From: CAZEAP01 sp964510315
GTDB lineage: Bacteria > Planctomycetota > Brocadiia > SM23-32
Direction: 5' to 3'
Assembly (NCBI GenBank): GCA_964510315.1
Contig: CAZEAP010000013.1
Location: 35,833 to 99,832, forward strand
DNA: 64,000 nt
The notes below the pieces were generated by a model, which saw only the letters and a program-made list of their open reading frames with translations, searched no databases and was not told the DNA's origin. A program made the translations under genes and the position numbers. Positions within the stretch are counted from its first letter, which is position 1, and the number at the start of each line of letters is the position of its first letter. Of the stretch, positions 43,102-50,232 are shown piece by piece.

Positions 43102-43535
43102 CGATACGGGAAGAACTTGCCGCCGAAATAAGGGATGCCCTGAAGGCCGGTCAAAAAGAGCGCCTGCGGGTGCTGCGCCAACTGAAGGCCGAGTTCGAAG
43201 TTGCCGAGACCTCCGGGGGCGACTTCGATGAAGTGCGGGTGGTCAAAGCCTACGCCAAGTCACTCCGGAAAACCGCCGAACAATACGAGGAACTGGGTAA
43301 AGACGAGCAGGCCGAAAGCTGCCGCCACGACCTGTCCATAGTGGAGGAGTTCCTGCCGCCTCAGATGGGGCGCGAAGAACTGGAACCGCTCATCACCGAC
43401 CTGATCGAACAGAACGACTATGGCCCCCGCGACATCGGCAAAGTCATGAAAACGGTCATGTCCGAGCACGGCGACGCGGTGGACGGACGCCTCGCCCAAC
43501 AGATAGCCCGGGAGAAGCTTGCCGAAGGCGGGTGA
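43098..43535 (+). CDS. GatB/YqeY domain protein
   Basis: The 145-residue protein matches YqeY: TIREELAAEIRDALKAGQKERLRVLRQLKAEFE, LSIVEEFLPPQMGREELEPLI and DIGKVMKTVMSEHGDAVDGRLAQQIAREKL. The domain binds tRNA in GatB and in some GlnRS proteins. As a free protein its role is not settled but is thought to concern tRNA amidation or charging. Here GlnRS (1965-3680) is encoded separately without a YqeY tail. The ATG overlaps the stop of the giant HEAT gene by four bases (ATGA). Confidence 0.92.
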   Translation: MTIREELAAEIRDALKAGQKERLRVLRQLKAEFEVAETSGGDFDEVRVVKAYAKSLRKTAEQYEELGKDEQAESCRHDLSIVEEFLPPQMGREELEPLITDLIEQNDYGPRDIGKVMKTVMSEHGDAVDGRLAQQIAREKLAEGG

Positions 43536-43587
43536 GCATTCGGCGGGCCGGACCCGTAGGTCTCCCCGTTGGCACCTTCAGCTCCCT

Positions 43588-43606
43588 GCGGCAGGCTGCC
43601 TGCCGC
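43588..43606. terminator. Hairpin between YqeY and ECF sigma genes
   Basis: GCGGCAGG and CCTGCCGC flank a CTG loop, forming a perfect 8-bp stem 53 bases after the YqeY stop. There is no T run, so it may be an attenuator or mRNA end rather than a classical rho-independent terminator. Confidence 0.35.
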
Positions 43607-43663
43607 CCGGAGAAGCCGCTTCTGACGCAGCAGCTCCGCCCTCCCTCAGTCGGGTGACAACCT

Positions 43664-44182
43664 GTGGCGACCGATGAGTTCCATCGACTGGTCGAGGAAT
43701 ACTACGACCGCCTTTTCCGAGCGGCGCGCTTCATGTGCGGCAACGAGATGGCGGCTGAAGACCTGACCCAGGAGACCTTTGTGGCGGCCGCCGACGCGCG
43801 GAAACGCTTTGAAGGGCGCTCCTCCGACTACACCTGGCTCTACGGCATACTGCTGAACAAGTACCGCCGCTGGCTCCGCAAGAAAGGCTCCTCGGCCGTC
43901 TCCCTCCAGCGGCTGAAGGAGGGCGAAGGACGGGGGCCGCAGTTCGAAACGGAAGAGCCCGGACCGGTGGAGGAAGCCCTCCGCCGAGAGAACATTCAGC
44001 AGGTCCGGGACGCCCTGGAGGAGCTGTCCGCCGAGCATCGGGCCGTCATCACCCTGCGCTACGTCGAAGGAATGCCATACCAGGAAATCGCCGAGGTCGT
44101 CGGCTGCCCGCTGGGAACCGTTAAATCACGCATCCACTACGCTTTAGAGAAAATCGGGGAACAGCTTGAAGAGCAGCAATGA
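43664..44182 (+). CDS. ECF sigma factor, RpoE/SigW type
   Basis: The 172-residue sigma factor contains region 2 (FRAARFMCGNEMAAEDLTQETFVAA, DYTWLYGILLNKYRRWLRKK). It also contains region 4 (LEELSAEHRAVITLRYVEGMPYQEIAEVVGCPLGTVKSRIHYALEKI), joined by a Glu-rich linker. It would direct RNA polymerase to stress promoters when released from its anti-sigma. A GTG start is used. The anti-sigma gene lies 68 bases downstream and a protease-like gene after that, an rpoE-rseA-mucD-like order. The usual autoregulatory -35 AAC/-10 CGT pair could not be placed with confidence. Confidence 0.93.
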   Translation: MATDEFHRLVEEYYDRLFRAARFMCGNEMAAEDLTQETFVAAADARKRFEGRSSDYTWLYGILLNKYRRWLRKKGSSAVSLQRLKEGEGRGPQFETEEPGPVEEALRRENIQQVRDALEELSAEHRAVITLRYVEGMPYQEIAEVVGCPLGTVKSRIHYALEKIGEQLEEQQ

Positions 44183-44187
44183 CCGCG

Positions 44188-44211
44188 TGGCGGGGGCAGA
44201 TTTGAACCTGC
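44188..44211 (-). other. tRNA 3'-end-like fragment
   Basis: Read on the minus strand, these 24 bases look like the T arm and acceptor of a tRNA: GCAGG-TTCAAAT-CTGCC CCCGCCA. One C of the T stem is missing, and no matching 5' half or anticodon arm can be found upstream. It is probably a decayed tRNA or an old integration scar inside the sigma/anti-sigma gap. Confidence 0.35.
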
Positions 44212-44250
44212 GGGCGCTCAGCGGCACTAACACTACTGGAGGCCGTTGAT

Positions 44251-44850
44251 ATGGATTGCACAGAGACGCGCAGCAGACTCGTTGAAGCCGTCGAAGGGGA
44301 GCTGAAAGGCCCCCAACTGACCGCCCTCCAGCAGCATCTGCAAGAGTGCGGGGCGTGTCGAGAAGAGTTCCGCAGGCTTCGGCGTGCCTCCGACGCGCTC
44401 TCCATCGCGGTCTTCCATCTTGCACCTCCCACATCTCACCTGACCCGGGAGCGCAGGGACAGGCTGTCCGAAGCGTGCGCCCGGGGCAAACGGCCGATCA
44501 GGCTGTTGAGCTGGCGGAAAATGGTGGCGGCGGCAGCAGTCGCCGCCATCATTGCCGCCGCTCCCTTTATCATCGGCGATCTCGGACGGCTGTGGCGTTC
44601 GCCCGGCGGCCGAGCGCCGATGGTTGCCGAACAGCAACAAAGCCCTGAAGACAACTTCGCCGTAATGCTCGGCTCCACCGGCGCCCGCCCCGCCGAGCAG
44701 CCGGTCCAGTGCGTGCCCGTCCAGTCGGCGAGCAGCACGCGCGTGGAGCCGGCCGAGCGGACGCGGCTTGTTCGAACCGATACGCCGGGTGTCAGCGTTC
44801 CGGTGAGGCACATCCTTTACGACGCGGAAGAATCCTCCCGCTGGTGGTAG
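44251..44850 (+). CDS. Membrane anti-sigma factor with zinc-finger (ZAS) motif
   Basis: The 199-residue protein begins with a zf-HC2 anti-sigma motif, His and Cys in LQQHLQECGACREEFRRL (HxxxCxxC, about 30-42), which clamps ECF sigma factors. One membrane helix follows (MVAAAAVAAIIAAAPFIIG, about 92-110). The periplasmic part of 85 residues has no known sensor domain. Regulated proteolysis in the membrane probably releases the sigma factor. It starts nine bases after GGAGG and ends two bases before the downstream protease-like gene. The sigma-factor gene is directly upstream. Confidence 0.88.
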   Translation: MDCTETRSRLVEAVEGELKGPQLTALQQHLQECGACREEFRRLRRASDALSIAVFHLAPPTSHLTRERRDRLSEACARGKRPIRLLSWRKMVAAAAVAAIIAAAPFIIGDLGRLWRSPGGRAPMVAEQQQSPEDNFAVMLGSTGARPAEQPVQCVPVQSASSTRVEPAERTRLVRTDTPGVSVPVRHILYDAEESSRWW

Positions 44851-44852
44851 AG

Positions 44853-46034
44853 ATGCCTCCCGTCCTCCGCCATACGGCCGCCGTTCTCCTGGTCTGTCTC
44901 CTTATCCCGACCGCCGCTGCCGCCCGTGCCGGAACCCCGTCCTGCGACCTGAGCCCGGCCCTCGAAGCCGCATCGAAGTCCGTGGTGCAGGTCCGGGCAA
45001 GGCTGAACGCCGGAAAGCTGCCCCCCAAGCTTGAAGTCAGCGACGGCCCCTGCCTCAATACCGGCTTCTTCGTGGGAACGGACGGAGAGGTGCTGACCAG
45101 CCTCGTCGGTGTGGCCGGCTGCGAACATATCAGCGTGCTCCATCCCGACGGAAGTCGCGCGCAGGCCGAGGTTGTGGCCATGGAGCAGGCGGCCGGCCTG
45201 GCGCTGCTTCAGAGCGACTTCGGGGACACGGCGCCCCTGGAGCCGGCCCCGGCCCCTCCCCGGGAGGAGGAACTGGTGCTGCTCGCCCACGTGCCAGAAG
45301 CGGACGCCCTGGAGCTGCAATTAAGCCCGGGGCTGGTCTCCGGCCGGAGCAAAGAGTTCCGCCTGCGCGGCATCGCCTGGGAGGGGCTTATGTCCGTTCG
45401 CGCGGCCGCGGAGCCGGGCACTGCCGGGGCGCCGCTGCTGGACGTCGAGGGACGGCTGGTGGGCGTGGTCCTGGCGGCCCGTTCGCCGGGCCAGCGGCTC
45501 CCGGAAGGCGGCTGCGTGGCCCTGCCGCTCGATCGGCTGCAGGGCGTCCTCTCACGCCTTCGCGGCGGCGAGTCGCGCCGGCTCGGCTGGCTGGGCGTCG
45601 CCATCGTCGCGGAATCCGGCGGTTTGGAAGGGGCGCGCATCCACAACGTACTGGAAAACTCACCCGCCCACCAGGCGGGGATCCGTCCCGGGGACGTGCT
45701 CCTTCAGGTCGCCGATCACAACGTCACGGATCCGGAAGCGCTGGGCCGTTGGGTTGCCGAGGCCGGCCCCCGCCGGGGCGTCCAGGTCAAGCTTCTGCGA
45801 GGGGACCGAATGCGCACCGTGCAGGTGGACGTCGGCGCACGCCCCCTGCTGATCTGCGGGGCTTCCCGATCGCGCGGGGAGGACAGGATGCGCCTGCGCC
45901 GCGCCCGGCCGGGAAGCGGCACACCCCTCGAGATGCCGAGCCGGGAGCAGCTTCGCCGGCTGATGGAAGAGAACCGGCGCCTCCGTGAACGCCTCCGCAG
46001 CCTGGAACGTGACGCACGCCGCCGGAAGAACTGA
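44853..46034 (+). CDS. HtrA/DegP-like PDZ protein lacking the catalytic triad
   Basis: The 393-residue protein has a signal peptide (VLRHTAAVLLVCLLIPTAAAARA), a trypsin-like HtrA fold, one PDZ domain (LGWLGVAIVAESG...GIRPGDVLLQVADHNV) and a coiled-coil tail. The positions of the catalytic triad are changed. The His site reads VLTSLVGVAGCEHI instead of NxHV. The Asp site reads GLALLQSDFGD instead of DLAVL. The Ser site reads GTAGAPLLD instead of GNSGGP. It should therefore not cleave peptides and may bind misfolded or C-terminal ligands through the PDZ domain. It completes a sigma/anti-sigma/DegP-like operon. Confidence 0.87.
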   Translation: MPPVLRHTAAVLLVCLLIPTAAAARAGTPSCDLSPALEAASKSVVQVRARLNAGKLPPKLEVSDGPCLNTGFFVGTDGEVLTSLVGVAGCEHISVLHPDGSRAQAEVVAMEQAAGLALLQSDFGDTAPLEPAPAPPREEELVLLAHVPEADALELQLSPGLVSGRSKEFRLRGIAWEGLMSVRAAAEPGTAGAPLLDVEGRLVGVVLAARSPGQRLPEGGCVALPLDRLQGVLSRLRGGESRRLGWLGVAIVAESGGLEGARIHNVLENSPAHQAGIRPGDVLLQVADHNVTDPEALGRWVAEAGPRRGVQVKLLRGDRMRTVQVDVGARPLLICGASRSRGEDRMRLRRARPGSGTPLEMPSREQLRRLMEENRRLRERLRSLERDARRRKN

Positions 46035-46090
46035 CCCCCCTCATCCCCCCACCCTTCGAAGGCGCGCAAACTCCGGACTTCCGAGTTCCG

Positions 46091-47398
46091 TCACTCGAAG
46101 GTGGGCATGTCCTCCCTCTCGGCCTCGTAGAGTTCCTCCACCATCTCCCGGATCTCCTCCATGCCGAGGGCGGCGGCGGTCAACGGATCGTAGAGGACCG
46201 ACCAGTAGAGCATGTCCCTGTCGCCCTCCAGGCAGGCCCGAACCGCCATCATCAGGGAGCGGGTGGACATGGCGTTGAGGGCCGCGAGCTGCGGCGGCAG
46301 CTTACCTACATGGCAGGGATGCAGCCCCGCACGATCCGCGTAGCAGGGCACCTCCACCGAGCACCCGCCGGGCAGGTCGGTGATAAGGCCGGTGTTGGCC
46401 ACCGTTCCGTTGAAGCGGAAGGGCTCCCCGGTCTCCAGGGCGTTCATGATGTAGGAGCCGTATTCGTGACCGCGGCTGAGGTCGAATTCCTCGGTCTCCT
46501 CGGCCTTCTCGCGGAGCTTCTCCACCCGGTCGGTGTAGCGCTTGCCGTAGATCTTCTTGATGAAGCCGGTGCCCCCGTTCCAATCCTCGCCCTGGTATTT
46601 GTCGATCAGGTCGGCCCGCTTGCGGAACCAGGGGTTGTATTCGGAGTTGTGGGCGCTGGATTCGGTCACGTAGTAGTCCAGCCGCCGGAGCATCTCGACG
46701 CGGGTGGTGTTGCCCTCGTACCATTCCTCGTTCTCCCGCGCGGCCTCTCGAATCCGCGGGTAGGCATCCCGGCCCTTGTGCTCGTACGTCAGGACCCACG
46801 CCTGGTGATTGATGCCGGCCGTCCAGGAGGCACACTCATCGGGGGCCTCCCCGATGATGCGGGCCAGCTCCCTATGGGCCCCCTGCACGCTGTGGCACAG
46901 GCCGATCACCTCGACGGAGGTCGCCTCTCGCACGGCATGGCAGAGCATGGACATGGGGTTCGTGTAGTTGATCATCAGGGCGCGCGGGCAGAGCTGTTCC
47001 ATGTCGCGGGCGATCTCCAGCATGGCCGGGATGGTGCGCATGGCTCTGAAGATGCCGCCCGGCCCCATGGTGTCGCCGATCGACTGGTCCACGCCGTGCT
47101 TCAGGGGGATGTCGATTTCCCGATGGATGGGCTCGAGCCCGCCCACCAGGATGGAGACGATGACGTAGTTGGCCCCCTCCAGGGCTTCCCGGCGGTCCGT
47201 GGTGGCCAGAATTTCGGCCTCGTGGCCCCCCTGCTGGACCATCCGACGGGCCAGCGTCTCCATGTGGGAGAGCATCTCGGCGTCGACGTCCATCAGCCGG
47301 AAGGTGGAGTCCTGGAGGGAGGGGAAGCTGAGGGAGTCCCTGATCATGGCTTCGGCAAAGACGTGACTGCCGGCCCCGATTATCGCGATTTCCGCCAT
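46091..47398 (-). CDS. GH4 alpha-galactosidase/alpha-glucosidase family
   Basis: The 435-residue protein belongs to GH4, whose members cleave glycosides by an NAD+- and Mn2+-dependent redox route. The dinucleotide motif is IAIIGAGSHVFAE. The Cys and His of GLCHSVQGAH (residues around 170) are metal ligands, and GINHQAW supplies the second His. The HSVQG form is closer to MelA-type alpha-galactosidases than to 6-phospho-glucosidases. The ATG at 47398 has GGAGAG upstream. The longer frame enters the STAS region and is rejected. It duplicates the activity class of the GH27 gene at 3937. Confidence 0.9.
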   Translation of the reverse strand: MAEIAIIGAGSHVFAEAMIRDSLSFPSLQDSTFRLMDVDAEMLSHMETLARRMVQQGGHEAEILATTDRREALEGANYVIVSILVGGLEPIHREIDIPLKHGVDQSIGDTMGPGGIFRAMRTIPAMLEIARDMEQLCPRALMINYTNPMSMLCHAVREATSVEVIGLCHSVQGAHRELARIIGEAPDECASWTAGINHQAWVLTYEHKGRDAYPRIREAARENEEWYEGNTTRVEMLRRLDYYVTESSAHNSEYNPWFRKRADLIDKYQGEDWNGGTGFIKKIYGKRYTDRVEKLREKAEETEEFDLSRGHEYGSYIMNALETGEPFRFNGTVANTGLITDLPGGCSVEVPCYADRAGLHPCHVGKLPPQLAALNAMSTRSLMMAVRACLEGDRDMLYWSVLYDPLTAAALGMEEIREMVEELYEAEREDMPTFE

Positions 47399-47552
47399 TA
47401 CTGTCTCTCCGTCAACAAGGTAAGAACGCAGGGGAGCGGTTACATGCGGCCGCTCCGTCGGAGAAACGAGGGATTCTATGGAACAAAAGGGGCCGGTGCA
47501 AAGGCGAGATAGCTTTTCGGGCCCAGAGGTGGAGTCGGCGCCCCGGTCGGGC

Positions 47553-47897
47553 TCATTCCACCAGCTCCCTGGCCTCCTCCTCGGCTTCGACGACGGTGAA
47601 CAGGTCCCCGGCACGGGCCATCTCGACGGCGTCGGCCACCCGGTCGGAGAGGCCGAACAGCACGAGCCGGCCGTTGTGTTCCCCCATGCGCTGCTGGAAC
47701 TCAATCAGCGTGGCCAGCCCGCCGGTGTCCATGAAGCGGAGTTCCGAGAGATCGAGCACCAGGGCCTCAACCCCGTCCTTCAGGTGCCCCAGGAGGACTT
47801 TGCGCAGACGGGGGGCGGTGTCCACATCGAGCCGGCCGTCGAGCCCGAGCAACGGAGCGCCGCCCATCCGTTCCGATCGTATCTGCAGGTCTTCCAT
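47553..47897 (-). CDS. STAS-domain protein, anti-anti-sigma type
   Basis: The 114-residue protein is a single STAS domain: LLGLDGRLDVDTAPRLRKVLLGHLKDGVEALVLDLSELRFMDTGGLATLIEFQQRM. In SpoIIAA-type proteins the phosphoacceptor is the second Ser of DSSG; here the segment is DTGG, so phosphorylation at that Ser is not possible. It may work by direct binding or be phosphorylated on the Thr. The ATG follows GGGATGG at short spacing. It lies 24 bases downstream of the 668-residue gene, and the two are probably one transcript. Confidence 0.85.
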   Translation of the reverse strand: MEDLQIRSERMGGAPLLGLDGRLDVDTAPRLRKVLLGHLKDGVEALVLDLSELRFMDTGGLATLIEFQQRMGEHNGRLVLFGLSDRVADAVEMARAGDLFTVVEAEEEARELVE

Positions 47898-47921
47898 CCC
47901 GCGGATTCTCCCCGGCGGCCC

Positions 47922-49928
47922 TCAGGACGCCTCCTCAGCAGGTTCCGTGCACTGGATGAGATAGACGCAGCACTGCTCGGCCTGGAACTGGTTCCCTTCC
48001 TCCTCCACTTCCACCGGCTCGCTCGCGATGACGTCGAAGACTTCGCACCGGGGTTCGACCTTGCGCGCGAAGTCTTTGTAGGCCCAAAGCACCGTGACGT
48101 CCGGGGCGCCCCCCCGCCAGAGCACACCCCGGCCTCCGGGCAGCAGGCAGCCCCTTTCCATGTACTCCCGCACGGCCTGAGAGGCGCGGTTTATGGCCGC
48201 GAAACTGTCCTCCCACCACTCGGGCAGCCCGTCTCGGCGGGCCGTGTTCACCCGACAGGGGAGCGTGTAGGCCACCCGGTTGGCGCATCCCCGGAAGAAC
48301 GCCTCCACCAGGTCATCCCCCTCCTCGCTGATCTGTTCCGCCGGGAAGCGGAGGGCGGCATCCCGGAACATGTACTCCCGTCCGGCGATGTACTCGTAGG
48401 GAACGGCTCTGCCCGGGGTGTCCAGGCCGCCGAGCCCCCGGACGGTGCACCGGTAGCCCATCTGTTGGAGGGCCTTCACCAGTTTGATGCGCCGGGCCTG
48501 CAGGCTGCGGATGGTGCCGGAACTTCTTGCTATGCGATTACGGCCCGGCTGGCCCACCCATGCCAGATCGTCGGCAACGCTGCGCAGCACGTCGGCGGCG
48601 AAGAGCCCGTCCACGCCGAACTCTTTTTTCAGCTTCCGCATGTGCTCCAGCAGGCGGTCCCAGGTCTCCTGGTCGCGGAGTGCCTCCGCCACCAGAGCGG
48701 CGCCGGCTGCGACCGGCTCCTCGCCTTCCAGAGAATCGGCAAGCACCCAGCCGGCGCAGCAGTCGGCGAGGCTGAGGTAGGCCTCCAGCGCCCTGGAGTG
48801 CATGTCCTCGATGACCTTCCGCGCACGCTTCTCCGCCTGCCTGCCGGCCGCGACGGTCTCGTCCTCCGGCGCGTTGACTTCCAACAGATGGGGCACGAAT
48901 ACCCGCTTGCAGGCCGCCCCGGCGAGGCTGTCCATCCCCCGCTCCATGCTTCGCTCGTCCGGACAGGCGCCATCCAGACACCCGCCGGGCTCGGCCCGCT
49001 CGGGCGAAACGCCTGTCTGGCCGCGGTATTGGGCCTGGAGTTCGTTCCGGATGGCCGAGTAGAGGTTGGCCATATCGGCCTGGTCCTCCGACTCCCTGTC
49101 GACGCACAAAACCTGGAGCGGGGGGAACTCCACCAGCCCCGCCAGATCGCTGCACAACTGGTGCCAGTGAACCAGACAGTTACGGCCTTCCTCTTTCTGG
49201 AAAAGCGATCGGCAGTGGAAAACCTCTTCGAAGGCGGTCAGCAGCAGGCTGTGCGCGTCGAACTGGAAGCCGAACCCCTGCAGGTGGGTAAAGAGGGGAA
49301 GGAATTGCTGAAGCTGGAGAGCCTGTCCTTCGGCGTCCTCCCCGACCCAGGCGGTGGTGAAGGCGTCCTGCTTGTTCTGAATGGTCTTCTGAGGGTCGTT
49401 GAAAGGGCCGTGCATCCAGAAGGAGTTTCCGGTGGCCCAGCCGCCCAGCTCCCAGGTGGCCCGATCGTGGATCCTGTAGACGTGGTACTTGCGGGATCGG
49501 AACCTGTAGGCGTAGGAGAAGCCGACGAAGGAAACGCCGGCGATCTCCCGCTGCACCGGCGCCAGGGCGACCTGCAGCATGCCGCCCCGGTCCCGGACCG
49601 GGTCCTGGCCCCAGGTGCCCACGTTCCAACGGTCCTGGCCGTCGTAGCAGAGCCACTCCATTCGGCCGACCGGGGCGACGTGGGGCGCCAGGCTGATGAC
49701 GATTTCCTCGCCCTCTTTCTGGACCTCCTCGAACTCCAGACGCCTCACCACGTATCCGTTGGGAGTGGTGATCAGGGGCATGATGGGCAGCTCGTCGGAG
49801 CGAAGCTTCCGGCGCCCCCACTGGACCTGTCCCAGTCCTGCGAAATCCGTCCCTTCCTTCAGGACCTCCACCAAAACCCCGTTGTCGAAGCCGGCTTTGA
49901 ATTTGTCCTCATATTCCTTCCAGCGCAT
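47922..49928 (-). CDS. Unknown 668-residue protein
   Basis: No family was recognised. The protein has no signal peptide and no membrane helix. The first 200 residues are beta-rich and aromatic (NGYVVRRLEFEEVQKEG, RYHVYRIHDRATWELGGWATGNSFWMHGPFND). The middle (about 300-470) is helical with acidic and Cys residues, and the end has VTVLWAYKDFARKVEPRCEVFDVIASEPVEVEEE. The gene starts after GAGGGCGAGG. A strong minus-strand promoter lies about 50 bases upstream. It is paired with the STAS gene. A regulatory or signalling role is only suggested by that pairing. Confidence 0.7.
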   Translation of the reverse strand: MRWKEYEDKFKAGFDNGVLVEVLKEGTDFAGLGQVQWGRRKLRSDELPIMPLITTPNGYVVRRLEFEEVQKEGEEIVISLAPHVAPVGRMEWLCYDGQDRWNVGTWGQDPVRDRGGMLQVALAPVQREIAGVSFVGFSYAYRFRSRKYHVYRIHDRATWELGGWATGNSFWMHGPFNDPQKTIQNKQDAFTTAWVGEDAEGQALQLQQFLPLFTHLQGFGFQFDAHSLLLTAFEEVFHCRSLFQKEEGRNCLVHWHQLCSDLAGLVEFPPLQVLCVDRESEDQADMANLYSAIRNELQAQYRGQTGVSPERAEPGGCLDGACPDERSMERGMDSLAGAACKRVFVPHLLEVNAPEDETVAAGRQAEKRARKVIEDMHSRALEAYLSLADCCAGWVLADSLEGEEPVAAGAALVAEALRDQETWDRLLEHMRKLKKEFGVDGLFAADVLRSVADDLAWVGQPGRNRIARSSGTIRSLQARRIKLVKALQQMGYRCTVRGLGGLDTPGRAVPYEYIAGREYMFRDAALRFPAEQISEEGDDLVEAFFRGCANRVAYTLPCRVNTARRDGLPEWWEDSFAAINRASQAVREYMERGCLLPGGRGVLWRGGAPDVTVLWAYKDFARKVEPRCEVFDVIASEPVEVEEEGNQFQAEQCCVYLIQCTEPAEEAS

Positions 49929-49975
49929 CCTCGCCCTCTCGTTCCAGCGTAGCTCAGCCGCCCGGCGGAACGCCT

Positions 49976-50004
49976 TTTATAGACGGTGACCGCCAGATTT
50001 GCAA
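49976..50004 (-). promoter_or_regulatory. Sigma-70 promoter for the 668-aa / STAS operon
   Basis: On the minus strand TTGCAA (49999-50004), a 17-base spacer and TATAAA (49976-49981). The transcript would start close to 49970, about 40 bases before the ATG at 49928. Confidence 0.6.
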
Positions 50005-50042
50005 GCTGCCTGGGCGCTTTTCGCCGTCGCCGGCCCCGTGGC

Positions 50043-50070
50043 TTGACAGCAAGCCGAGGTGTGCTACAAT
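50043..50070 (+). promoter_or_regulatory. Sigma-70 promoter of pckG
   Basis: A perfect TTGACA (50043-50048), a 16-base spacer and TACAAT (50065-50070). The leader of about 155 bases to the pckG ATG contains a small GGGG-AACAA-CCCC hairpin near 50174-50186. The intergenic region 49929-50232 holds the two divergent promoters and no further gene. Confidence 0.7.
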
Positions 50071-50232
50071 CCCACACTGAGAGATCGAGGCGTTTCCACC
50101 GCCTGTATACTGCCAGACTCGTCCTCTCGACGGGCCTGGCGATTTTGTAATGGCGCCGGTCGGGCGCTGCATCGGGGAACAACCCCGCCGGGCGATAGAC
50201 TTCACTCCGTTCGAGGCCGAGGGGAATACCAT

